Positions 52,564 through 60,604 of a stretch of DNA of 64,000 bases are shown here, in pieces. A program made the position numbers and the translations under genes. Numbering within the stretch: position 1 is the first letter of the stretch; each line of letters opens with the position of its first letter. The stretch comes from an uncultured Lachnospiraceae bacterium (GTDB taxonomy: Bacteria; Bacillota; Clostridia; Lachnospirales; Lachnospiraceae): positions 62,001 through 126,000 of the forward strand of contig CAJUJP010000003.1 of NCBI GenBank assembly GCA_910586615.1, given 5' to 3'. The notes below the pieces were generated by a model. The model was not told the origin of the DNA. It saw only the letters and a list, made by a program, of their open reading frames with translations, and ran no database searches.

Positions 52564-53274
52564 TTATTTAACCCAGTCCTCTTTTTCCATCCGATACATT
52601 GCCTTAAAAATCTCCACGTCTTCCATCGTGGTAATTTTGAGATTCTTCTCAGAACCTTTTGAAAAATATAGGGTCTCTCCCAAATCCAGCATCAGTGTAT
52701 TGGTGTAGACTGCATTCGTGATTCCCTGTTCCAGCGCCTTTTCATGGGCCCGCATCACCTTGCCGTAGAGATAGGCCTGGGGTGTCTGTACGCGCATAAT
52801 GTCGTTTCTGCTGATGCTCGTATCACCCTTTCTCCCATCCTCCGTCTTAACTATAGTTTCCTGACATCTCATGGCGGCAAGGCCGGAACCATATTTTCTG
52901 CATTTCACAATACAGTCCGAAATAATATCCGCCGACACCATAGGGCGTATGGCGTCATGAAGGATTACAATATCGTCTTCCGCACAGATCCCCCTTAATT
53001 CCCGCAGGGCATTTCGCGCCGACGCCTGTCCGTTCTCACCGCCCGCAACTATCTTCTGTAATTTCGTAATACCCGCATCATTCGCGTAAACCCGGAGAAT
53101 CTCCTGCCACCCATCCAGGCAGGAAACAACAATGCCGTCTATATTGGGATGCCTTTGGAAAGCTTTCAATGTATAGATGATAATGGGCTTTTCATATACA
53201 TTAAAAAACTGCTTGGGAATATCCTGTTCCGTCCGGGTTCCATTACCACCTGCCAATAACAATGCCACATTCAT
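52564..53274 (-). CDS. IspD/TarI-family cytidylyltransferase
   Basis: The 236-residue protein has the family layout: LLAGGNGTRTEQDIPKQF with the CTP-binding Arg and Lys, KPIIIYTL, HDAIRPMV, RVQTPQAYLYG and a C-terminal TTMEDVEIFKAM. TarI uses ribitol 5-phosphate and IspD uses methylerythritol 4-phosphate. The position beside TagF-like genes favours a teichoic-type alditol phosphate. A second copy lies directly upstream at 53302-54018. Confidence 0.82.
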   Translation of the reverse strand: MNVALLLAGGNGTRTEQDIPKQFFNVYEKPIIIYTLKAFQRHPNIDGIVVSCLDGWQEILRVYANDAGITKLQKIVAGGENGQASARNALRELRGICAEDDIVILHDAIRPMVSADIISDCIVKCRKYGSGLAAMRCQETIVKTEDGRKGDTSISRNDIMRVQTPQAYLYGKVMRAHEKALEQGITNAVYTNTLMLDLGETLYFSKGSEKNLKITTMEDVEIFKAMYRMEKEDWVK

Positions 53275-53301
53275 ATTATGTATTTACACTTTCTACACAA
53301 C

Positions 53302-54018
53302 CTAATACTCTTCTTTTTGCGCTTCCTGCTGCATCTTATAAAGAGCCTTGAACATCTCCACATCTTCCACCGTATTGATCTTAAGATTCAGATCTGAGCC
53401 CTTCGAAAAATAAACCGGCTCTCCAAGTCTCGAAACAACGCTGTTGGTGTCTACCTGCCCCACGATTCCCATCTCCACAGCTTTTCTGTGAATCTCAAGA
53501 AGCCGGTCCATCCGGTATGCCTGAGGTGTCTGAACACGGATAATCGAATATCTGGAAATGCTTTCCGTTCCCACCTGCCCGTCTTTCGTCCTCATAACCG
53601 TATCCATGGTGCGGACAGCCGCCACTCCCATTCCATGAATCCGGCAGACTCTGATACTATCCGTTATAATATCTTCTGAAACAAACGGTCTGATCGAATC
53701 ATGCAAAATAATCACGTCATCAGCACGGCAAAGATCCTTAAGCGCAAGAATCCCTATCCGGGCCGAAGCCTGACCGTCATCTCCACCAGATACAATCCAT
53801 TTCAGCTTATCTACATTAAACTGCCTGGCATACGCATTCACCATTTCCTGCCATCCGTTCAGACACGCCACCATAATAGCATCAATATCCTTATGTTTTT
53901 GAAAAGCTTCCAGTGTATAGACAATGACCGGACGGTTAAACACATTCACAAACTGTTTCGGTACACTCATCTGAAATGTGGGATCCATGCCGCCTGCCAG
54001 AATCAATGCAACATTCAT
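53302..54018 (-). CDS. IspD/TarI-family cytidylyltransferase with altered CTP loop
   Basis: A 238-residue paralog of the next gene. It keeps VPKQFVNVFNRPVIVYTL, HDSIRPFV, RVQTPQAYRMD and NTVEDVEMFKAL, but the glycine-rich loop that normally reads A-G-G-x-G-x-R is changed to AGGMDPTFQMS, losing the second Gly and the Arg. Activity may be reduced or specialised, or it may partner the intact copy. A promoter-like element lies 33 bases upstream of the ATG. Confidence 0.78.
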   Translation of the reverse strand: MNVALILAGGMDPTFQMSVPKQFVNVFNRPVIVYTLEAFQKHKDIDAIMVACLNGWQEMVNAYARQFNVDKLKWIVSGGDDGQASARIGILALKDLCRADDVIILHDSIRPFVSEDIITDSIRVCRIHGMGVAAVRTMDTVMRTKDGQVGTESISRYSIIRVQTPQAYRMDRLLEIHRKAVEMGIVGQVDTNSVVSRLGEPVYFSKGSDLNLKINTVEDVEMFKALYKMQQEAQKEEY

Positions 54019-54050
54019 ATGTTTTTTCTCTTCTTTCTGTTAATGAATCT

Positions 54051-54080
54051 ACTATAGCAGACAATCGGGCAGATAAGCAA
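54051..54080 (-). promoter_or_regulatory. Extended -10 promoter upstream of 53302-54018
   Basis: TTGCTT (54075-54080), 18 bases, then TGC-TATAGT (-10 at 54051-54056) on the minus strand. The block TTGTCTGCTATAGTA is repeated at the promoter near 54924. It could be the entry promoter for the TarI-like and TagF-like genes. Confidence 0.5.
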
Positions 54081-54120
54081 GAAAGTCCCGCTGCTCTCAG
54101 CCAATCAGCGCGGTCTTCCC

Positions 54121-54819
54121 TCACATAAGTTTATTCACAATCGCCTTCACCGCAATGGGTGCTCCCGCTATGATCATTTCCAGCGCGTCATTACCTGACA
54201 CTTCCAGTATTCTTCTACACTTCTCTCTGCTTTTAAGCGTCGCGGAGGCTGCCATCGCCTCGCATATGGTATGATTTCTCTCCTTCTCTGAAAAATCCTT
54301 CATCCTTTTTAGCGCATACTCTTCCAGCGTCTTCCATTCATCATCCAGTATGGTTATGGTTTTGGCACTGGTACTTCCGGTCTTTTTCTCTCTGGACACG
54401 GCTGCTTCCGGACGTCTTGCGCTTTCTATATGTATGTCTGCCGCCGCCGTAATTTTATCTCCGTAAATTTTATCTCCCCCGGCCACAGCAGTTCTCTCCA
54501 TACCACTGTATACCGCGCCTCCGTCACCAATGCAGATCATCAAAGCACTGCGTATTTCTCTGATAAAGCCCGGATCCGGGGCCGTTATATAAAAGCATGT
54601 GCCTCCATGGTTCTGGATCTTCAACTCAAAGGCGTCCTGTTCGCTTTTCTCCTGCCCGACTATTTCCGCAAAGGAAATTGCACTCAGCGGTATCAGCATA
54701 TTATCATCACAGGATATCACGCCTTTTCCGATTTTAAGCTTTTCTGCTTCCATCACAAATTTATTTTCTTTTGATTTCAGTCTGTCTGCCAGTCCTTTGA
54801 AGTCTCCCACCGCATTCAT
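54121..54819 (-). CDS. Hypothetical protein
   Basis: A 232-residue protein I do not recognise. The first 85 residues are mixed strands (KIGKGVISCDDNMLIPLS, FELKIQNHGG), possibly a small beta domain. A Ser/Thr/Lys-rich linker follows, then a charged helical C-terminus (EEYALKRMKDFSEKERNH). It has no signal peptide or clear membrane segment, apart from a mildly hydrophobic tail. GGGAGAG lies about 11 bases before the ATG. It follows a promoter-like element and a remnant of a TagF-like gene, so it may belong to the start of the island. Confidence 0.6.
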   Translation of the reverse strand: MNAVGDFKGLADRLKSKENKFVMEAEKLKIGKGVISCDDNMLIPLSAISFAEIVGQEKSEQDAFELKIQNHGGTCFYITAPDPGFIREIRSALMICIGDGGAVYSGMERTAVAGGDKIYGDKITAAADIHIESARRPEAAVSREKKTGSTSAKTITILDDEWKTLEEYALKRMKDFSEKERNHTICEAMAASATLKSREKCRRILEVSGNDALEMIIAGAPIAVKAIVNKLM

Positions 54820-54837
54820 AAAGCACAGTTCTCTCCC

Positions 54838-54912
54838 TCACACAGTCTCCACGTCCCGCATCTTCACCGGTTTTCCCGTCTTCTGATGCGTCTGAACCTT
54901 TTCTGCCCTTCC
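54838..54912 (-). pseudogene. Remnant of a TagF-like gene C-terminus
   Basis: A 24-codon open frame with no start reads EKVQTHQKTGKPVKMRDVE before its stop. It matches the C-terminal end of the protein at 51162 (VVQLYQTTGKPVMIQDAE). The rest of the gene is absent, so a third TagF-like paralog appears to have been deleted, leaving its tail between a promoter and the hypothetical gene. Confidence 0.55.
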
Positions 54913-54923
54913 CTAATGTATTT

Positions 54924-54953
54924 ACTATAGCAGACAACAAGGCGCTTCCGCAA
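54924..54953 (-). promoter_or_regulatory. Extended -10 promoter upstream of 54121-54819
   Basis: TTGCGG (54948-54953), 18 bases and TGC-TATAGT (-10 at 54924-54929) on the minus strand. The -10 region is nearly identical to that at 54051, suggesting that a promoter segment was duplicated together with the paralogous genes. Confidence 0.45.
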
Positions 54954-54972
54954 GACAATCTCTCTGCCATTT

Positions 54973-55740
54973 CTACCCTTTTCCTTCTCCCAGCCATGCC
55001 GCCGCCCGTCCGAAGCGCTTCGCAATATCACAGAAATGTCCGCCTTCGTTCCATTCAAACCGTACATCCTTTCTGCCAAGCTGTTCCGTAAGGATCTTCC
55101 CGGCGCGTTCCGTGCATACCGCCACTGGTGCCATTCTGGGATTCTTTGTCAGCGGTTCTTTCTTCCCCAATGAAAGATATACCTTCAGACTTTCCGCCGC
55201 AGGCCGCCGCTGTTCCATATATTCACAGAAACCGTCATACCAGAGCGAGCCGGACAGACATCCGGCTCTGCCAAACAGTTCTGTCTGATAAACCGTGTAC
55301 AATGCCGCCAGACCCCCAAGGGAATAACCCAGCAATGTTGTATGTTCCGGTTCGGGCTTCGTGCGGTAACTGCTGTCCATAAAAGGTTTTATATGTTCCG
55401 TCAGCCGGGCGATATATTGATCTGCCTGTCCCTTTGGCGGCGCCTCACCTTTTCGGATGGCAGGTGCACCCCAGGGTGTAAAATCATCGTTCCAGTTTCC
55501 GGGGATCACTGCTGTCATGATGAAATCCCGGCAGGCTCCTGCCCGCACCGTTTCGGCGATTACTTCCTGAAGCGGGATATCCCCGTTTATATAAATTACG
55601 GGATATGACTGGTCCGACGCGTCATATCCCGGCGGAAGAGCAATTTTGCAGGACAGACCGGCTATTTCTGTTTCCTGCAGGTCGATTTTTTGATTCATGA
55701 CTGTCTCTTTCATCTCATCGTCCATAAAAGGCTCAATCAC
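54973..55740 (-). CDS. Alpha/beta-hydrolase, putative esterase family
   Basis: The 255-residue protein resembles the esterase-D/IroE-type family: ALPPGYDASDQSYPVIYIN near residue 35, the nucleophile elbow LGYSLGGLAALY, and a late GGHFCDIAKR with the catalytic His. It has no signal peptide. Substrates of the family include acyl, siderophore and glutathione esters. Its start overlaps the YitT-family stop (ATGA), so the two are co-expressed. Confidence 0.75.
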   Translation of the reverse strand: MIEPFMDDEMKETVMNQKIDLQETEIAGLSCKIALPPGYDASDQSYPVIYINGDIPLQEVIAETVRAGACRDFIMTAVIPGNWNDDFTPWGAPAIRKGEAPPKGQADQYIARLTEHIKPFMDSSYRTKPEPEHTTLLGYSLGGLAALYTVYQTELFGRAGCLSGSLWYDGFCEYMEQRRPAAESLKVYLSLGKKEPLTKNPRMAPVAVCTERAGKILTEQLGRKDVRFEWNEGGHFCDIAKRFGRAAAWLGEGKG

Positions 55741-56597
55741 TCATTTGGCCTGTAATAAAACCGGCCTGCCAGTTCCTCAGTCCGCATTGCGTTGACAAAG
55801 GCTGCCTGATCGGCCTTCTTAACGGCCTCGATCACTTCTCTGCTCTCCTCCTTGGAGACAACAGAATAAACTACTTTTCTTTTTTCATGCTCATAAGAAC
55901 CTTCGCCGCTCAGAATCGTTGCCCCGTGCATACTGACGGTATTGATGGCCTGACAAACCTTATCTGCTTTGTTGGTAACGATAAAAAGCGTCTGTTTCTG
56001 ATAGCGTTTGTAAAGCATATGCAGCATCTGAGTGGAGGCATATTGATAGATGATGGAATACAGCGCCTTATCAAATCCGAACAGCAGTCCTGCAATCATG
56101 ATAATAACCACGTTAAAAGCAAGGATAAAATTCCACGCGTCTACGCCTTTTTTCTCTGAAAGATAAATGGAAATAAAATCCGTTCCTCCGGTTGTGGCAT
56201 TCATGGACAGGCACATGCTGATGGCAAATCCACTGATGATACCACCGAAAATACTGATCAGAAGGATATCATAAGTGACCACGATCTCAGGAATGATATC
56301 CGTCAGCACACTGGTCACGAGAATTGAAAGACACGAATACAGCGTAAATTTTTTTCCGATAAAGCGGAATCCAATATAAATCGGCACAGCATTCAGCAGC
56401 AGATTGACAGGCGTATACGGGATAGAGATGTGGAAAAACATCTTGCAGACACTTTGTATCAATATGGTCAGTCCTGTTGCCCCGCCCGGATAAAGTCCTC
56501 CCGTGCTGACAAAGGTCTTGATGTTGACTGCCATGAGCGCCGATGCCAGACAGATGATAATAATTCTTTTCCCGTCTTTTTTCAGTTCAAATGTCAT
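55737..56597 (-). CDS. YitT-family membrane protein
   Basis: Five or six hydrophobic segments fill the first 190 residues (IIIICLASALMAVNI, ILVTSVLTDII, FGGIISGFAISM), with the STGGLYPGGATGL motif of the family. The last 85 residues are a DUF2179-type domain (VCQAINTVSMHGATILSGEG). Function is not established for the family. I use the ATG at 56597, six bases after a GGGGGA; the longer frame starts at 56630 without a site. Confidence 0.83.
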   Translation of the reverse strand: MTFELKKDGKRIIIICLASALMAVNIKTFVSTGGLYPGGATGLTILIQSVCKMFFHISIPYTPVNLLLNAVPIYIGFRFIGKKFTLYSCLSILVTSVLTDIIPEIVVTYDILLISIFGGIISGFAISMCLSMNATTGGTDFISIYLSEKKGVDAWNFILAFNVVIIMIAGLLFGFDKALYSIIYQYASTQMLHMLYKRYQKQTLFIVTNKADKVCQAINTVSMHGATILSGEGSYEHEKRKVVYSVVSKEESREVIEAVKKADQAAFVNAMRTEELAGRFYYRPNE

Positions 56598-56730
56598 TGT
56601 ATTTCCCCCATGCCCGTTGTATTTCTTCATTCATATTATGATTCGGCAAAGCGGGCAGATCTATGCCGCCGCAGGACAAACTTGTTAACAGCCCGCCGTT
56701 CAATGTCTGTAAAAATCATAATCCATGAAA

Positions 56731-56768
56731 CGGCGATACACCGCTCCCGTTACGGGGGTATATCGCCG
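56731..56768 (-). terminator. Hairpin, probable terminator of the DHH gene
   Basis: CGGCGATA (56731-56738) and TATCGCCG (56761-56768) form an 8-bp stem just after the DHH-family gene. The U-run on the minus strand is weak (UUU), so termination efficiency is uncertain. Confidence 0.45.
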
Positions 56769-56796
56769 CTGTTGTCATTCATCAGGAACTCCACAT

Positions 56797-57720
56797 TTAC
56801 TGCCCGTTGGCCATAGCACAAAGCTCATCCAGCATCTTCGGAAGATCCTGCGCCATATTCTCATCAGTAAACTGGCAGGTTCCCACTTTCTTATGTCCGC
56901 CGCCGCCGTATTTCAGCATCAGGCTTCCCACGTTTACATCACTGGTCTTATTCAGGATGCTGTATCCCACTGCGGCAGAACAGCCCAGACCGCCTTTTCC
57001 GTTAACGATCCATGCAGAAATATTCTGCTCAGGGTACATACTGTAAATCATAAAACGGTTTCCCGTATAGATGATATCCACTCCGCGCAGATCTGTAATA
57101 ATCACATTGCCTCTTACCTCAGTATGCGCCAGAACCATCTCTTTAAACTTCTCAGTCTGCTCATTGTATACTTCAATACGTTCCTTCACGTCCGGCAGAT
57201 CCAGAATCTCATCCGTGGTCATCGTGCGGCACGCGTCGATCAGCTTCTCCATCAGCTGATAGTTGGAAATCGTAAAGTTGCGGAACCGTCCCAGTCCTGT
57301 CCTGGGATCCATCAGATACCCTACGAGAATCCAGCCCGTGGGATTCTGAATCTCATCAATCGTCAGATTACCGGAATCCACTTTATCAACTGCCACCATC
57401 ATATCATCGAACTGCGGAAATCTCTCTCTGCCGCCATAGTACTCATAAATGATTCTCGCACAGGAAGGTGTGATCCGGCTCTCGCCCTTATACTTACCCT
57501 CCAACTGCAGTCTCTCATGTTCACTGGAATGATGGTCGAACCAAAGACCACACCCCTCCACATAAGGTACATTGGCAAGACAGTCATCCTCTGTAATCTC
57601 GATCAGTCCATCCTGTAAGTCCTTTGGATGCGCGAATTTCCAATGATCAATAATCCCCGCTTCTTTCAGTAACGCTCCACATGCAAGCCCGTCAAAATCT
57701 GAACGTGTAACTAATCTCAT
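56797..57720 (-). CDS. DHH-family phosphoesterase-like protein
   Basis: The 307-residue protein begins with SDFDGLACGALL, the D-x-D metal motif, and has the family DHH in LWFDHHSSEHE; a C-terminal GGGGHKKVGTCQF matches the DHHA1-type substrate domain. Members hydrolyse oligoribonucleotides, cyclic dinucleotides or phosphoanhydrides. It has its own strong promoter-like element and seems independent of the glycan island. Confidence 0.85.
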   Translation of the reverse strand: MRLVTRSDFDGLACGALLKEAGIIDHWKFAHPKDLQDGLIEITEDDCLANVPYVEGCGLWFDHHSSEHERLQLEGKYKGESRITPSCARIIYEYYGGRERFPQFDDMMVAVDKVDSGNLTIDEIQNPTGWILVGYLMDPRTGLGRFRNFTISNYQLMEKLIDACRTMTTDEILDLPDVKERIEVYNEQTEKFKEMVLAHTEVRGNVIITDLRGVDIIYTGNRFMIYSMYPEQNISAWIVNGKGGLGCSAAVGYSILNKTSDVNVGSLMLKYGGGGHKKVGTCQFTDENMAQDLPKMLDELCAMANGQ

Positions 57721-57836
57721 AGCAATCCTCCACCTCAGCCAAATTAGATTTTATGAATATATATGTATCCGCTGCCTGACCAAAGCTCCACCTGTATAAC
57801 CCAAAGCAAAAGCCAGAGTCAATCATACTAGGTTAC

Positions 57837-57865
57837 ATTATAGACAACCTTCCGGTTTTTTTCAA
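57837..57865 (-). promoter_or_regulatory. Strong candidate promoter for the DHH gene
   Basis: TTGAAA (57860-57865), a 17-base spacer and a perfect TATAAT (57837-57842) on the minus strand, about 115 bases before the start codon. Confidence 0.65.
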
Positions 57866-57944
57866 TATGGTCAGAGAAAATGATTGCAAATAGCCTTGAA
57901 TGAGATACTTTCACACCTGGTCCTCATAAAAGAATACGAAATCT

Positions 57945-57992
57945 GGCGCGGATGTGAATTGTAATGGTAATTACTGCTTCAGCCTCCGCGCC
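57945..57992. terminator. Inverted repeat, terminator-like mainly on the plus strand
   Basis: GGCGCGGA (57945-57952) and TCCGCGCC (57985-57992) form a perfect 8-bp stem, followed on the plus strand by six T (57995-58000). It lies just after the AlbA_2 gene, which is on the other strand, where the T-run is poor. It may still stop minus-strand transcription, or it may block antisense reading. Confidence 0.4.
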
Positions 57993-58017
57993 CGTTTTTT
58001 CACCATAATTCTCTTTC

Positions 58018-59520
58018 CTACTTCATAATCCAACAGCCCTTCTTACTTGAGCCCTCATATAGCAGCTTCCCTTCTTCCTTTAAGTCTGCAAGTGCTCTCT
58101 GAATAGTACTTCTGGAACAATTAAGCCTTTCTGCCATCTCTTTCCGGCTTATGCGGTTATTTTCTTTAATTAATTCAAGAATCTGTTTTGCAATCTTATT
58201 TTGGGGTTCATTTTGGGGTTCATTTTGGGGTTCATTTTGGGGTTCAACATCATTTAAAAAATCCGGATGAATTGGAATTTCCACTGTTACAGCCCGCCTG
58301 TCGTCATCCGTAAAAAATTTCGCCTTCGGTGAGCCATTATTCCTTAGTTCCTCCTGAATCGTTGGTATCCCTGTCGATTTTCCTTCAGACAAATCTAATT
58401 CCTTCAAGAACTCTCCCAGACGTTTATTACGATAATATCTGGAAGAAAAGCGCTCACCCTTTTCAATCACTCTCTGCGGAATAGAACGATCTATTCCGGG
58501 AAAGCTAATGATTCGAATCAATTCTGGTTCAATCTCGATCATAATCGACTGATAAGAAAGATAATCTCTGTGATAAAATGCATTTACAACCGCTTCTTCC
58601 AATGCCTGATATGGATAGTTAAATCTGCGTATAGCCTCCATTTGATAACTAACTTTCGTGACCATTTCCTCAATTACCAAATCTTGTAATGTTTGCATGG
58701 TACGTTTGATCATCATAGGCACCGAACCTTTGATAACCGGAAATTCTTTAAAATTGTTCGGACTTTTTATACTTCCTTCCGGAAAGCGTACAATTTCCAC
58801 CTGTGTATACGGGAAAAATCTGTCCAAGTGTTCGCAAAACATCATTAATGCCACATTGGAAATGTATGGCTGCTCCGGCGGGCCAACCAGTAACTGCATA
58901 TCATTTAATACAGCCATTGTTCCACGTTCTGTTACCTGTTTTGCCAATTTACTTTTTGTTTCATTCAAATGGTCAATCAACAACGCAACTGAAATGTCAT
59001 TCTCTGTTGCATCGAAATTCGGCCTGGTGTCCAGAGGCGCATAATTAGCCATATTTATCAATTCACGCTCCTGCTCTAAATTTGCGCACACCGAATTAGA
59101 AGCATACCGGATATAATAATAATGTTTTTTCTCCTTTTTGGAAGTTACATGATCCGGTACTTTATAAGGTCTCTGGACTCCAGTTGTAACCCATAATATC
59201 ATGATCATCTTCTTATCCACTTCTTCTATAATAACTTTTGGAAAATACGCTGGAATAATAGTGTTATTATAACCCAGAATTGCCTTTTGAATCTGATCAA
59301 TTTCCCATTCTTCTACGCCTTTTACCGGACGGACTGCCAACCCATTTTTTTCTTCCACGCCAATCAGAATATATCCACCACCCACGTTGTCAAAATCATT
59401 GGCAAAAGCACATACACTATGATAAACTTCATCAGGATTCCATCCCGCTTTAAATTCAATTCTATCGGATTCTACGCGACGCTTGTTCAGTAAATCTTCA
59501 ATATTAATTTCCAGTTCCAT
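58018..59520 (-). CDS. Schlafen/AlbA_2-type putative DNA-binding regulator with HTH
   Basis: The 500-residue protein starts with an AlbA_2/Schlafen domain (ESDRIEFKAGW, GGGYILIGVEEKNG). A middle region carries an HATPase_c_4-type segment (ALEEAVVNAFYHRDY, GKSTGIPTIQEEL). A linker of EPQN repeats follows, and the C-terminal 60 residues are a winged-helix-like domain (SRKEMAERLNCSRSTIQRAL). Such proteins are thought to act as regulators or in stress and phage responses. It has no obvious link to the glycan genes. Confidence 0.8.
   Translation of the reverse strand: MELEINIEDLLNKRRVESDRIEFKAGWNPDEVYHSVCAFANDFDNVGGGYILIGVEEKNGLAVRPVKGVEEWEIDQIQKAILGYNNTIIPAYFPKVIIEEVDKKMIMILWVTTGVQRPYKVPDHVTSKKEKKHYYYIRYASNSVCANLEQERELINMANYAPLDTRPNFDATENDISVALLIDHLNETKSKLAKQVTERGTMAVLNDMQLLVGPPEQPYISNVALMMFCEHLDRFFPYTQVEIVRFPEGSIKSPNNFKEFPVIKGSVPMMIKRTMQTLQDLVIEEMVTKVSYQMEAIRRFNYPYQALEEAVVNAFYHRDYLSYQSIMIEIEPELIRIISFPGIDRSIPQRVIEKGERFSSRYYRNKRLGEFLKELDLSEGKSTGIPTIQEELRNNGSPKAKFFTDDDRRAVTVEIPIHPDFLNDVEPQNEPQNEPQNEPQNKIAKQILELIKENNRISRKEMAERLNCSRSTIQRALADLKEEGKLLYEGSSKKGCWIMK
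58203..58250 (-). repeat. Four tandem 12-bp units encoding EPQN
   Basis: GGGGTTCATTTT is repeated four times without spacers (plus-strand reading); the last copy diverges at its end. The unit is a multiple of three, so copy-number changes alter linker length but keep the frame. Confidence 0.85.
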
Positions 59521-59618
59521 TCCTATCCCCTACTATAATCCAAAATATGTTCTTCACGCATTTCCTTCTTTTATTTTGTGCATAAGTTGACTCTCATATT
59601 TTTTGGTGCTAAATATAG

Positions 59619-59627
59619 ATAATATCA
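59619..59627 (-). promoter_or_regulatory. Possible extended -10 element for the AlbA_2 gene
   Basis: TGATATTAT on the minus strand about 100 bases before the ATG. There is no good -35 box, so this is tentative. Confidence 0.25.
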
Positions 59628-59963
59628 CAAATAAACTAACTTCTCCATCTGTTCTTCACACATTGCTTAAGGATTTTCTTAATTTTCGTGTCAAAATTCA
59701 ATGTTTTAATTACCGATAAAATAATTATAAATTTATCCGCTTTATTTGAATCATTCTAACAGAAGAAAAAATATTTTTTCCAGTCCTTTTTTTATCGTTT
59801 TCTCCCATTTTCTTTTTAGAATATTATAACATGTATTGTTAATCTTACAAATATTATTTATTTAATTTCCTACATATCCAATCTATTCTGTTACACTTAT
59901 TTCAAAATTTATAGTACGCTTTGTTTCTGTCATTACCATATCAGAATGTAATTGTGCAGAAAA

Positions 59964-59993
59964 GAAGAGGCAAACCCCAAAGTCTGCCTCTTC
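59964..59993 (-). terminator. Terminator of the XRE-family gene
   Basis: GAAGAGGCA (59964-59972) and TGCCTCTTC (59985-59993) form a perfect 9-bp stem with a 12-base loop, followed on the minus strand by UUUUC. It lies 33 bases after the stop codon. Confidence 0.75.
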
Positions 59994-60026
59994 CCGTTTC
60001 TATATACAGTTATCCCTGTTCCATCC

Positions 60027-60533
60027 TTATCCCCGTCCAAGCAGTTTCTTCTTAAACGCCCTGATCCTGGACATATGCCGGCTCGTATACAGGACAGAAA
60101 GCAGCAGGATTCCGAAGTCCAGCCCCAGGCAGAAAGACGCGATATCCTCGGTGACACCGCTGTCCGCCAGCCCCATGACATCCAGAACCATAAAGGCGAT
60201 AAAGCCTACCACCCCAAGCCAGCACATGATATGCATTTTTCTCATAATCCTGAGCTTCTCGTCATTGCTGTAATCTGCTACCTTTAATACAGTATCTTCC
60301 AATTCCTTATTCATTCTCTCACTTTTCCTTTCTCCGTCCAGCAGTTCCCTTAAATCTACCTCATAGAAATCCGCCATCTCGATAAGAACATCCAGATCCG
60401 GCATGTTGCTGCCTGTCTCCCATCGTGAAACCGTTCTGCCGGAAACACCGAAATGTTCTGCCAGCTGTTCCTGTGTAAGTCCTTTTTCACCTCGAAGCTC
60501 CTTAAAAAAGCCTCCCGTTTTTTTCAGGTCCAT
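60027..60533 (-). CDS. XRE-family regulator with membrane-associated C-terminus
   Basis: The start is the ATG at 60533, eight bases after GAAGGAGG; a longer frame would begin with a GTG overlapping that site. The first 60 residues are a Cro/CI-type HTH (KGLTQEQLAEHFGVSGRTVSRWE). The C-terminal part has two hydrophobic segments (VVGFIAFMVLDVMGL, FGILLLSVLYTS), suggesting that the regulator is membrane-anchored. It lies just after the GH13 gene. Target genes are unknown. Confidence 0.82.
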   Translation of the reverse strand: MDLKKTGGFFKELRGEKGLTQEQLAEHFGVSGRTVSRWETGSNMPDLDVLIEMADFYEVDLRELLDGERKSERMNKELEDTVLKVADYSNDEKLRIMRKMHIMCWLGVVGFIAFMVLDVMGLADSGVTEDIASFCLGLDFGILLLSVLYTSRHMSRIRAFKKKLLGRG

Positions 60534-60604
60534 TCCTTGTTCCTCCTTCACTGACAGGATAGCTTACATCCGGCGCTGCTGACACGACATAAAGTGAGAA
60601 AAAG

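Larger units (their letters stand above)
59521..60026 (-). other. 506-base AT-rich intergenic region
   Basis: No gene is supported here. It holds the terminator of the XRE gene, a promoter-like extended -10 (TGA-TATTAT, 59619-59627) toward the AlbA_2 gene, and two direct copies of a 15-base sequence, TGTTCTTCACRCATT, at 59548-59562 and 59650-59664. These lie on either side of that promoter and could be regulator sites. The rest, about 59680-59940, is AT-rich without visible features. Confidence 0.4.

Noticed and set aside
52564..54018. IspD for isoprenoid synthesis
   Set aside because: Two tandem copies next to TagF-like genes, without other MEP-pathway genes, fit TarI-type alditol activation better; IspD activity is not excluded.
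56725..57618. Plus-strand open frame of 297 codons
   Set aside because: Antisense to the DHH-family gene, which has complete catalytic motifs and its own promoter; the plus-strand product is Arg/His-rich and resembles no protein family.
58203..58250. CRISPR-like or mobile repeat
   Set aside because: Units of 12 bp without spacers inside an open frame; it is a coding repeat.
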